In this document: piece after piece, positions 1-20,258 of the stretch
Numbering within the stretch: the stretch's first letter is position 1
Layout: every line of letters begins with the position of its first letter
Source: Tubulanus polymorphus
Taxonomy: Eukaryota; Nemertea; Palaeonemertea; Tubulaniformes; Tubulanidae
DNA length: 64,000 nucleotides
Direction of reading: 5' to 3'
NCBI RefSeq assembly: GCF_964204645.1
Contig: NC_134034.1
Coordinates: 11,031,414 to 11,095,413, forward strand
Program-made: the position numbers and the translations under genes
The notes under the pieces: model-generated
Told to the model about the DNA's origin: nothing
Database searches by the model: none
The model's input: only the letters and a program-made list of their open reading frames with translations

Positions 1-204
1 AATCCTATTCGTGTGACCTCACCTGATTAAGAAATTATTGTATAAAAACAACCTTTTACACTAAGAAAAATTTAATTATGACTTGATTGGAAAATCTATC
101 AATGAATCATGAAACGAATTATGGAATTATAATTTATTAATATTAATATTGAATTAGATATATTTATTGTGATTATAATTATGATTTATTTAATTATTAA
201 TTGT

Positions 205-1245
205 ATGTAAATTATTATTAATTATAATGATAGTATTGTGTATTGCACTGTGGGTGTGTGTAATTAGTTGGTCATCAATAATATTTCTATGATAATAAAT
301 AAATCTTTGATATCCATTGTTAACAATAAATTGAATTGTTGTTTTATTTATCTGGTGCTGGCTTCCCGTACGACAATAAGTAAGGCATGAGTGTCCGGCG
401 CTATTGCACTTTCGTACCCCCCTCCCAAAAGTTTTTATTTCAGCATATTTATTATCAGGGAGGTCTGTAGAGTCAAAATAAATTACTTTTGACCAAAAAA
501 AAAAATTTTTTCCAAGCCAAAATTCTGATAATTTGGGGTCGATTTCCTCGATTCAAACCGACGGGTCGGCCATGTTTCGGCACTAATTACCACCTAAAAA
601 CATCTGAATAAATATATCTCAATAAATGGAATTGAATTGAATTGACATGATTTCGTTTTTGGGTACATAACTTTTCTTCATCAGGACATCTTTAAATCAA
701 TAGCTAAGTATGAAAATAATGCAATCATACGCGTTATTTTCAGAGATGGTTATGTTTGAAAACATGGTTTTTTGCAAAGTTTTTATGTCATGACATTTCA
801 GTGGAGGGTTAGCAACTTTGATTGACTTCCAATATGGCGTTGTTGACGTCGCAAATCGGCGAATTTACACGCGATTTAGGGCCCAAAATAACAAAATTTT
901 AACCTAGAAAAAGTAAGTTTTTTGGATCAAAAGTTACTGATTTTGAATCTCTAGACCTCCCTGATAATAAATATGCAGAAATAAAAATTTTTGGGAGGGG
1001 GGTACGAAAGTGCAATAGCGCCTGAGTGTCCCAGGTCCGAACTCGATCTTCGGCTTAGTTCAAAGAAATTACACCAAGTGGCAGCACCATACGGTTCCCT
1101 GGCGGAGCTTCTCGGAACTAATCTAATGCCACCTGCAAACGACCTTCGGATAGAATTCTGAATGTTTTATTAACCTGAACCAGGTGGCAGCACCGTACGG
1201 TCACCTAGCGGAATTTCTGTGAACTAATAAAAAAATGAGTGTAGA
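205..1245. repeat. Duplicated segment, copy 1 (interrupted by a MITE)
   Basis: The sequence flanking the MITE at 397-1022 matches 2870-3260 closely, including gatagtattgtgtattgcac on the left and ggtggcagcaccgtacgg on the right. Copy 2 lacks the MITE and serves as the empty site. No protein is evident in either copy. Confidence 0.8.
397..1022. mobile_element. 626-bp MITE with long terminal inverted repeats and 9-bp TSD
   Basis: The ends are inverted repeats starting ggcgctattgcactttcgta, nearly identical for about 75 bp and recognisable for about 115 bp. The element is flanked by tgagtgtcc at 388-396 and 1023-1031. The paralogous segment at 3045-3053 has a single tgagtgtcc and no insert, so this is a direct empty site. 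No transposase frame exists, so it is non-autonomous. Long TIRs with a 9-bp duplication fit a Mutator-like element; the superfamily is an inference. Confidence 0.88.
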
Positions 1246-1733
1246 CTGGTTACCGGTGTCAATTATTGAATGGGACAGGCAACCAGTCTAGTCAATCGTA
1301 AGAATTAGCAGAACATGGCGTCACAGGCCCAAGGGCTTGTCACGCCATATGTGATATGGCGTCACAGCGCGGCGTCACAAGCCCCGAAAAAATGCAGACT
1401 ATATGTACTTCACGCGGAACGAAGATATATGGTCGCGTCGAACGGACCACGTTTTTAAGTCCAATTATACGGCGTGTAAAACCTGAAGAGATAAATTCAA
1501 GTACCGGTATGTCAATGTGAAATGAATTTCTATTTGTTGTTAATTCATAAGTAAATAAATTATTATTATTATTATTATAAAATTATTGTCTAAATTTATA
1601 CGCAGTAGGCCTACCGGTACTTTCAACAAATTTTTGCATGATACGTTATTTTGAAGTATTCTTCAGTGGAACCACTTTGAAAGAAAATTATATCCCGTTT
1701 TTACTTCATAACTATGAGTCAGTTATGCATATA

Positions 1734-2495
1734 CAGTCATACCTCGATTTAACGCCCCCCGATTCACCGCCAAGCTCCAACCTCGCCTACCGCCTGGATT
1801 TCATGGGAAACTGAACATTCGTATCTAAAATGTACAGGAAAATCCCGATTTACCGCCCCTTGCATACCGCCACCGCCAACGTAATCTCCTAGCACAATCC
1901 TATTACAATATATTTCCCGATTTAACGCCATCGTAAAAGTTGAGTAACTTGATCTTTAATAATATTACGATACGCCACCATAAAACAATACCAATTACCT
2001 CGTTCATCGACCCGATGACCTCACTTTGTTGCAAGTCTAATATTAGCCCTCCAGTAAGGTACGGTAATTAAAACTATTTCATTAGATGGCACCGACACAA
2101 TTGAAATAACGGTAAAAGAAAAACGGGAGGAATAAAGATCCATCGCAATAGAAAATAGCTGACCATTATTTTCCATTCAGAGGAATGTGATTTGCAGCGA
2201 TACCTGGTATTTGCAGGTGGCGTACAGTGGCGTGTCTATTTACGAATCGATGCAGCGATTGTTAGTATGAACAATCAATGTTGCATGTGAGATGATGTAC
2301 CCCGATGTTTATTATGGAAGAAAGTTTTTAATTGTAAAAGGATGTTTTTTCTTTATTCATCACATCAATAAACACCGTAGCCTACTGAGCAGATCGGTTA
2401 GTTATTTAAGTGACTCGACATTAACCGCGATTTACGCCACACTCTACCGCCAAAATCAGGAATCCCCAGGGTGGCGTTGAATCGAGGTATGACTG
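1734..2495. mobile_element. pogo/Tc1-mariner-like MITE (762 bp)
   Basis: The left end cagtcatacctcgatttaac is the inverse of the right end gttgaatcgaggtatgactg. Both ends are bordered by TA, the target duplication typical of the Tc1/mariner/pogo group. The interior carries degenerate accgcc-type subrepeats and only a 62-codon chance frame, so no transposase is present. Confidence 0.75.
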
Positions 2496-2734
2496 TATAT
2501 CATATGCATATCGAAAGATTTTTATGCCAAATTGTTCGAATATGTTTTTTACAGATTGCCGTTGGTGCGAGACGCCGATCAGAAGATCATCATGCAGCTA
2601 GACCAAAAGCGATTTTTTAAATATCTTACATAACAAAATAAAAACAATGATTTATAAGAAAAACAATCCTTTGTAATTAATCATGTAATGACGCCATATG
2701 CAGCAGGTTGCCCTGGATGGAATATCTGGACATT

Positions 2735-3260
2735 AGAAACGACTAAAGAACTTCTCGTAGCCCCTGGCGGCGGTTCCTCCTCACTAGTAAAACGATTGTA
2801 ACTCGGAGACCTATGATTTACTAATTATTTACTTCGGTTGATCCTCCGATTGCATGAATATGATCGTAATTATTATCAATTAATGATAGTATTGTGTATT
2901 GCACTGTGGGTGTGTGTAAATTGTTGGTCATCAACAATATTTTTATGATAATAAATAAATCTTTGATATCCATTGTTAACAAAAAATTGAATTGTTGTTT
3001 TATTTGTCTGGTTCTGGCTTCTCGTACGACAATAAGTAAGACAATGAGTGTCCCAGGTTCGAACCCTATTTTCGGCTTAGTTCAAAGAAACTACACCTGG
3101 TGGCAGCACCATACGGCGCCCTGGTGGAGCTTTTCAGAACTAATCTAATGCCACCTACAAACGACCTTCGGATAGAATTATGAATATTTTTGTTAACCTG
3201 AAGCAGGTGGCAGCACCGTACGGTCACCTAGCGGAATTTCTGTGAACTAATAAAAGAAAA
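2735..3260. repeat. Duplicated segment, copy 2 (empty site)
   Basis: This is the second copy of the segment at 205-1245, without the MITE. It begins with gaaacgactaaagaacttct and a related stretch recurs at 3285-3400, so at least one further partial copy follows. An 84-codon frame inside it is not supported by any recognisable protein. Confidence 0.75.
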
Positions 3261-4017
3261 TTTGCATACTATTCGGACTTTAGAAACGACTGTGGAACTT
3301 CTCGTAGCCCCTAGCGGCGGTTTTCCTAACTAGTAAAACAACTGTACGACTGCTCCTCGTTCCCTTCCTCTGGTTAATCCTCAGATTGCATAAATATGCT
3401 CGAAAATACAGTAATAAGTCACTGATTGAAATACGATACATGACATTTATTTACTTTCAAAACTTTCTGACATGATTATAAAAATGCATAGATTGTAAAT
3501 AGCGGTAAATCTTTCATCGTAAATATCAATTTATACACGCAGTTAACTCCGGAAAATACATTAGAAAATTAGAAAAATCATTTTGTTTTTGTCTGAATTA
3601 GTAAAAAATTTGAGTCGGGGGAGGTTTACTGCATAACTTATTGCGACTATAATATAAAAAGAAGATCGCCACAGCAATTAATACTGTTTTACTGAACACT
3701 TACAATCACAGAGTTATAACTGGAATATCCAACATCACCGTCCACTGATACCCTAAAGTTTGTAAAATGTAAAATACAATTAACACCTTCGCTGCCAGCT
3801 TGATGATACAGTGCTGCCCCCTAGTGCCACTACGAATATACCAGTAGGTTGGCACTGGAGTAAATGTAGCCAGCAGCGAACGTCTGACGTTAAAGCTTTA
3901 CGGTTCATAGTTGGTTAACGTAAAATTTTGATTCATTGATATGATTCACTGCTCACTAAGATCGTACTAATAACATTTGCTATATCCCTCGATAGATCAC
4001 ATTCTGAGGTAGATATT

Positions 4018-5607
4018 CTAGTTGGTATCGGAAACGTTGTAATAGTCGACGTGATCTCCCGTTTCAAACGTGTCGCGTTCTAGAACTAGCACCAAACGTC
4101 GAGCGGAATCCATCGGGCTTAACAGACCTCCCTTCTCAAACATATCTGAAATAAAATCGTAATCAAAAATCTCACCAAAAAACCTTTTCATGTATTAACA
4201 CTTTGCAGAGTCCCATCCCAGTTCATGAGTAATCTAAGATTCAAGGTTTATTTTTCAAAATCCTACCGTTAAAGCCTTGTTTCAGATCATTATCAGCCGA
4301 ATCACAACGCGCTTGTTTGTGCATATCGGTATCGAGTGGTCCCGGCGCGTAATTCAAAACTCGTAAACTCGAATCCTCGGCCGCGAGCGTCCGGAAAAAC
4401 ATCTCACGAGCCGCTTTACCTGCAAGTAAACAAATAAATTAATTCTTCAAACTAGACTGCGATGTAACAGCCGCTCTGATTTGTGCATAACCAAGGTCTG
4501 ATTTAAGCACTTGTCCGATTGCCCGGGACAAGTACGTGTATATTCTAATCAGGGCAAGTAGGTTATCATTATCACTTGTCCACCGCGCTAGTGAAATTCA
4601 ATGTCAGAAAACTTTTTTCCCACTCGATACAACGGATGATGGTGCCACCAATCAGACTGCCTGTATAGGGCAAGTAGTTTTTGGAGGGGGCAAGCGAAAT
4701 TTCAGATATGCTTGCCCCCCCCCCCCCCCCCCCCCGGGCAAGTGGCTTTCATTCCTTTGATCGGACCCTGATCACCATAAGCAAGGTTACATAATTCTTT
4801 AAATCCATGCAGTCTTATTCTTAAAATAATCCCTTCTTTCTATGATTTCTAGAATCTGGATGTTTAATCATAAACAACTATGTGAATGTCAAAAAAATTT
4901 GATAAATGGTTGGATGATTCCAGTATCTAACCTACACAGGGCTGGCGGCTCAAATCGGCACAAGGCATTAAAATTTGCACCTATTTTTCAAAGGGTTCAG
5001 GGTCGTCCCCGGAGAAATCTCTTTCAAATGGATGCATTTCACAAGTGAAAGGCACTCGAGTCCCATAATACTCACCGGTGCAATAAAGTGACCATGATTT
5101 GTACGGCTGAACCGCGCTAGATGATGAGATATTGACAATAATTCTACGACTGACAGTCGACTTCGAAAACTTCTCTAGAAATATCGAATTCAACACGATA
5201 CATGACGTTAGATTCAAACTCCAGTATGACTGAAGTTCGGATGAATCGTTGAATTCACGAGCGTGTTTCGTGATATCGCCTAAACTGGCCGCATTATGGA
5301 TCAATATCGCTTGTTCGTAACTATCAGCACCGTCGCTCTCTAAAACCCCGTCAAATACAGCCCTCAGTTCACCGCCATCAGCTGATCCCAGATTTATACC
5401 GGCGACGGTAACGCCCCCTGGAGGTAGACCCTTTATTTCGGCCTTCGTTTGCTCTAACCCGTCGCGATTTCGAGCCAGTAAGAGTACATGCGACCCGGCA
5501 CCGATTTTTTCCGTCAGGCAAAGAGCTATAGCGCGTCCCAGACCTTTACTGGCGCCCGTTACAGCCACTAATGTCTTCAAGCCATTCTTCAAGCCGCACG
5601 ACGCCAT
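4018..5607 (-). CDS. SPR: Sepiapterin reductase, tandem copy A
   Basis: NADPH-dependent short-chain dehydrogenase; the family performs the last step of tetrahydrobiopterin synthesis in the cytosol. Three exons on the minus strand: 5607-5076, 4419-4267 and 4145-4018, with phases 1 and 1, giving 270 residues (vertebrate SPR is about 261). Exon 1 carries the Rossmann motif TGASKGLGRAIA near residue 18 and VNIS. The catalytic Tyr and Lys (YCTGKAAR) straddle the exon 1/2 junction. Exon 2 encodes the SPR signature [13 protein letters not shown]. Exon 3 ends HVDYYNVSDTN, keeping the C-terminal Asp (HVD) that holds the pterin in known SPRs. Where copy B and vertebrate SPR read SSLCA, this copy reads SSSSA. 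The start is the first ATG, in an atggcg context. Intron 1 contains a run of about 21 C near 4712-4735. Paralogue of 6601-8221. Confidence 0.93.
4712..4735. repeat. Poly-C/poly-G homopolymer run
   Basis: About 21-22 consecutive C residues lie in intron 1 of sepiapterin reductase copy A, inside a small inverted-repeat context: gcaagt-type motifs occur on both sides. Its exact length is likely variable and prone to assembly error. Confidence 0.85.
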
Positions 5608-5619
5608 ATTGAATATTTA

Positions 5620-6600
5620 GTGCGTAGAAACCCCGTTAGGGCACCGTGAGGTGCTGCCACCTAGTTCACGTGAGAGTGACTACTGTCGAGGGTGAAGAAT
5701 GTATGGAAAAATGAAATTATTATGAAACTTGTACTGATTTTTCCTTGCTGTAACAAGAAATGAATGAATCTTAAACTTGTTTTTTTCAAGATAGATTCAA
5801 TTCCCACCATCAAAAGGGCTTCGCTAGTTCAAACACATCTGATTATATTTGTGTTAATAGGTCATTTAGACAACGTATTTCAAGTTCGAATAGTAATTAG
5901 AAACGACTGTAAGACTGTTGTACATTATGGAATAGCTGAAGGGCCATTGCCAGTTGCTAGTTGCAAAAAAGCGAAGTTTTATAAACAAATGAACAAAACA
6001 TAACTTTTATTTGTGAAAATATCGATATCCAATATCAGAAACAATTGCTGAAATATGTTCCTGGCGCGTGCCTTCATCGCTTCCATACCAAATATCTTAT
6101 CTCCTCGACAAATCCTCCGATTGCATCATTATGAATGAAATATAGTAATAAGTAACTGATTGTTAATCAAAATACATAGGCCTAAATCTTTTTATTTTCA
6201 AAACTTAAAATACCTCACGATTCATAAATTATAAATAAATCTTTTTTTCTTAAATAAAATGGAATAATATATAAGGCTTTTTATTTAAGCAACTCGAATC
6301 AACACGGATCGAAATGCCGATTTATTTAAGCAACGCGCCTACAACGATTTGCCTACATTTGTATGAATCATATGATTTAAAAAACCAATTATCAACACAA
6401 TTAATACTGTTCTACTAACACAACACTGATAATCACACTAATGACTGGAATGGTATCAAATATTTCGTTCAGAACGGCACCTACAGGTTGGCACATGATT
6501 TATTTGTAGTCGCCAACATTTTGGCTTTAAATTCAGCTGACTGGCATAATTGAATATTGCGTATTGTATCTGTTGGAAGCGGTTTCTCTTTGTCGATAGA
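5620..6600. other. Spacer between the two sepiapterin reductase genes
   Basis: This holds the upstream flank of copy A and the 3' flank of copy B. The latter includes TTTATT motifs near 6006 and 6280, possible minus-strand polyadenylation signals. The block around 6100-6300 is similar to 3380-3560 downstream of copy A, showing that the tandem duplication unit included 3' flank. No other gene is seen. Confidence 0.65.
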
Positions 6601-9901
<3,301 letters not shown>

Positions 9902-11230
9902 TCGCGCGGCCGGTTTTTTTTCTTTCCCGACGGCCGGACGAACGCATTCGACGCGTTAGATAAAGTAGACTGCACTGATTGCCTTGGAGTCGAACGAGAG
10001 TACAATCAACCTCCGATATACCCCGGCGTCGGTAGATTTAGGATTTTTGGCTGGTATATCGGCGGTTCATTATCGACTTGTTGCAAAAATGATTAAACGC
10101 CGAATGTTTTCTTCTCGAGAAAGAACCTGGTGTTCGGCAGGGGTGTGTATTTGGGCGTTGACTGTATATCGTAACTTTTCCTGCTCTTTATTCACGCGAA
10201 CCAGCGTTGTCGCGTGCTGCTCAGTTACTCGCGGATCCAAACAACTCAGTTATAAACCTCGTCACTCCTCGTCAGGGCTACCTCTAGTGAGAGGACCCAA
10301 GAGGCTGGAACCCTCGGCTTTACCTCCGAAGGCTCACGACTCGGTCCCGATGAAACTTATTTAGAATCTAGAATTTATATCTAATTCAAAATCTAATTTC
10401 GCCGATATACCGGATCAACGACCTTCCTTTCGCGCTGAAATCACTACAAACACGCCACCTATCGGTCGAACATAACACTAAGGCAGTTAACGACGGCTGA
10501 GTAACGCGAAGTGAAGACAACGAATTAAGCAGCGGTTTTTTCAACGGACGTTTTTTGAAAACCACGACATTTCTACGACCAGAAATGAAACAAATAACCT
10601 TCGGACGCGAATTTTTTTTCTACAATGTATAAATTAGGGCGAGTTTAAACAGCATTGTGTTGTGGCATTATTCTAATATTTCAAAATCTAAAATTGTTTA
10701 TCAAATAAATGTGTGTGTGTGTAGAGGGAGTATACCTGTATTTTTTTTTCTCCGGAGAAAATGCCGATATTTGGTGTTTAGGTAACTAGTCGAGTTTGTC
10801 TAACCGCATTATTCTCAATACTAACCTTTCGAAGATGCTTATACAGTATCCGTAACTTTCTACTTTAATTTTGAAATTCTCTTCGAAACTTGCGTTTTGT
10901 ATTTTTATCTTATTCTCTTGAAGCAGCTGCAGCTGCAGAAGGCATCGGAAACCGGTTTCACTGTTACTCGATTTTCAAATTCGCTACTCGTTACTCGCAG
11001 TTTTCAATAAACGAGTAACAATCGAAATCGTAACACCCGCAGGCCCTGGATTTATTCGTAAAGATCCCCCTATGACATCACTAACTACCTAACGGTGATG
11101 TCATAAGGGGAGTTATGGAGGCAGCCATCTTTTCTGCGGGTAAAGTTTCATCACTGATGCAGGATTTTCAGCGTGGAATTTATTGCTTTGTTTTTAAATT
11201 GTATTAATTGTGTATAGTACAATAATAAAG
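9902..11230 (+). other. Probable UBE2D 3' UTR with poly(A) signals
   Basis: The sequence downstream of UBE2D has AATAAA at 10704-10709 and again at 11224-11229. A 126-codon frame at 9984-10364 has no recognisable product and overlaps a small inverted-repeat element, so it is read as UTR. The true 3' end is not proven. Confidence 0.5.
9999..10168. mobile_element. Possible small pogo-like MITE in UBE2D 3' flank
   Basis: The left end tacaatcaacctccgatata and the right end gggcgttgactgta are imperfect inverted copies bordered by TA, and internal gatatac/gtatatc words face each other. The pattern resembles the better element at 1734-2495. It is degenerate, so confidence is low. Confidence 0.4.
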
Positions 11231-11389
11231 TGTCTACTATATTTCACTAAATAAGTTACTTTCTTAGTTATTTGATAAATATCTCGAGCTACCGGTAATC
11301 AGCGGGCCGTCATTCAGTATACTGCAATGAAATTTGCGATCAGTTCATTTCTATAACTCTGGTTTCTGTTACTGTTAGCTTGATCACGT

Positions 11390-11480
11390 AATGTGTAGGC
11401 TGGATAGGTGGCCAGCCGAGTCAACTTTTCAGCTTGGCAGAAATGAGAAACTGGGCATCAATCTTTATTGGCCTTATTAC
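11390..11480. repeat. Dispersed repeat shared with 21841-21935
   Basis: The stretch around gccagccgagtcaactttt matches gccggccgggtcaactttt near 21865 over roughly 90 bp in the same orientation. No coding potential is seen. Confidence 0.55.
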
Positions 11481-11821
11481 TTTGGACAAACTTCAGTACG
11501 CCATGCAGCTGCCAGTACCCTATACCACAATTTGCGGTTCTGTCTCCAGTCGGACTGTCTGCGTCTGCTGTCTTAACTAGGTCCCTGCAGTTGTTAAAGA
11601 AAATGCTGTTAAAGGAGCTTGAAATTTGAGCAATATGCCCACAAGACTGGTTCAATTCTTAGAAATAGGCAATTAGAAATGTTTTTATGGACTATGGCTG
11701 AATTAATACAGTTGGGACCAGGATTTATGTTCACCCAATTGGGCAGTTACAGAATTAGAAACATAGTCTGGGAGCATTGAGGAAAAAAATATACTACCAA
11801 GTCTACTGTAATTGAGAAGTG

Positions 11822-12092
11822 AGGGTAGGTACGGACAGCAGATTATCTGAGGGGGTAGGTACGGACGGCAGATTATCTGAGGAGGTAGGTATGGACAGCT
11901 GTGGTATTATCTGAGGGGGTAGGTATGGACAGCTGTGGTATTATCTGAGGGGGTAGGTATGGACAGCTGTGGTATTATCAGCGGAGGTAGGTATGGACAG
12001 CTGTGGTATTATCTGAGGGGGTAGGTATGGACGGCAGATTATCTGAGGGGGTAGGTATGGACAGCTGTGGTATTATCTGAGGGGGTAGGTAC
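11822..12092. repeat. Minisatellite, 32/36-bp units
   Basis: About eight units built on tctgagggggtaggtatgga. Two length classes alternate, one ending ggcagattatc and the other agctgtggtattatc. Confidence 0.9.
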
Positions 12093-12339
12093 AGATTGAT
12101 AGCTAAACAAGGACAATAGAAATATCAGGCAACAACGACAAATTTTCAGTTTTTATATTAAAACAGTTTATTTAACAGTTATTTAAACAACAGATTTTCC
12201 CAGGAACTGAGTGCATTACACAGCAGTCTTAAAGCAGTCAAGCCTTAGTCAGCGTTAGGGACCGAGATGAAATACCACTGATCTTTGATTGAAGTCGAAG
12301 ACTGTATCACAATCATACGCGATTTATTAATTATTTTAA

Positions 12340-12620
12340 CCCTTTCAGTTTGTCGATTAATATGTGGAAGTGCAGAAGATAATTTTAAAATTCTAAAACC
12401 ATTCCCCAGTGTGTTGCATAACTGGCACACCGCTATAGTGCGTCTACTCCGCGGTGCGGTGTATCGTTAGTTACTAATATTTCACTACGTTTGACAGGTG
12501 TTGCCATCTTTTAATAGAGATAAAAACTAATTATAACATCAATACACCGCGATGCAGTGTACTAACAAAGTCCATCACCGATTTATACTCCGCACTGCGG
12601 TGAAGACGTACTGAAAGGGG
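12340..12620. mobile_element. piggyBac-like MITE (281 bp, TTAA sites)
   Basis: The element begins ccctttcagt and ends actgaaagggg, and both ends abut TTAA (12336-12339 and 12621-12624). A CCC..GGG start and end with a TTAA duplication is the piggyBac hallmark. Internal ccgcggtgcggtg and ccgcactgcggtg words form further inverted pairs. Solo copies of the ttaaccctttca end occur near 17598, 51625 and 56128. No transposase is present. Confidence 0.7.
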
Positions 12621-12893
12621 TTAATAATTTTAGTTGGATAGCTATGATTTTGTTTTACGTAGGTCAACACTTTGTGAATTAATTACTGGTATTGTTTTTT
12701 CAGTGCAGGCCGACATGTTTACTGGGATACTGAATAAAATACACCCCCCTCAGGAGAGCAATCATCATCATCATTATATTATCATAATTATTATCATTAA
12801 TTAGCGTAGAAAATGAGATTTTTCTTTCGGTATGAAATTTCTTCTAATATTTTTACATAATAAATTCATCAATTTAATACAAATATTCATTTA

Positions 12894-19919
<7,026 letters not shown>

Positions 19920-20258
19920 CTTGGATCGGTGAATATCGGGACTCGAAGGGCGGCTCCGACCTTATCGATGGGTGAATGAACAATTTTAAGTATAAAGCTA
20001 GTAATTTCATCTTCTTTCTAATTCAAATAAACTACTTGACTTAAGCGCAGTGTAGTGAATCTGTAATCAAAAAATAGATCAATAAAATTAAATTGACAAG
20101 GTTGCGTAAAAAGTTACAGCGACGACGAAACAAACTATCACTTCCGGGTCGAGGGTTGACTTGGTTACCTATAAACAATAGATTTTTGACAGAGCAGAAA
20201 CTGTTGACAGTCCTCGCGTATTTCAACTAGGAATAAGATTAAAGGGCGATTTTCTAAA
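19920..20258. promoter_or_regulatory. Divergent NMT/calaxin promoter interval
   Basis: Only 339 bp separate the NMT start codon (minus strand) from the calaxin start codon (plus strand), so both promoters must lie here or in the 5' UTRs. On the minus strand the NMT start reads ccaagATGGCGGAC, a YY1-type motif across the initiator ATG as in many housekeeping genes. No TATA box in a convincing position was seen. Confidence 0.6.

Larger units (their letters stand above)
1..3400. other. Intergenic, repeat-rich flank without a supported gene
   Basis: No open frame here has coding character. The stretch holds two copies of one duplicated segment (about 205-1245 and 2735-3260), a MITE inserted in the first copy, a second pogo-like MITE at 1734-2495, and short inverted repeats around 1310-1375 (motif atggcgtcac in both orientations). 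Parts of the duplicated segment, such as the phrase cctccgattgcat near 2850, recur near 3385 and 6115 beside the sepiapterin reductase genes, so the stretch looks like decayed flank of that tandem cluster. Confidence 0.7.

Noticed and set aside
9984-10364. 126-codon frame after UBE2D
   Set aside because: No recognisable domain, overlaps a small inverted-repeat element, and lies before the first AATAAA of UBE2D, so it is read as 3' UTR.
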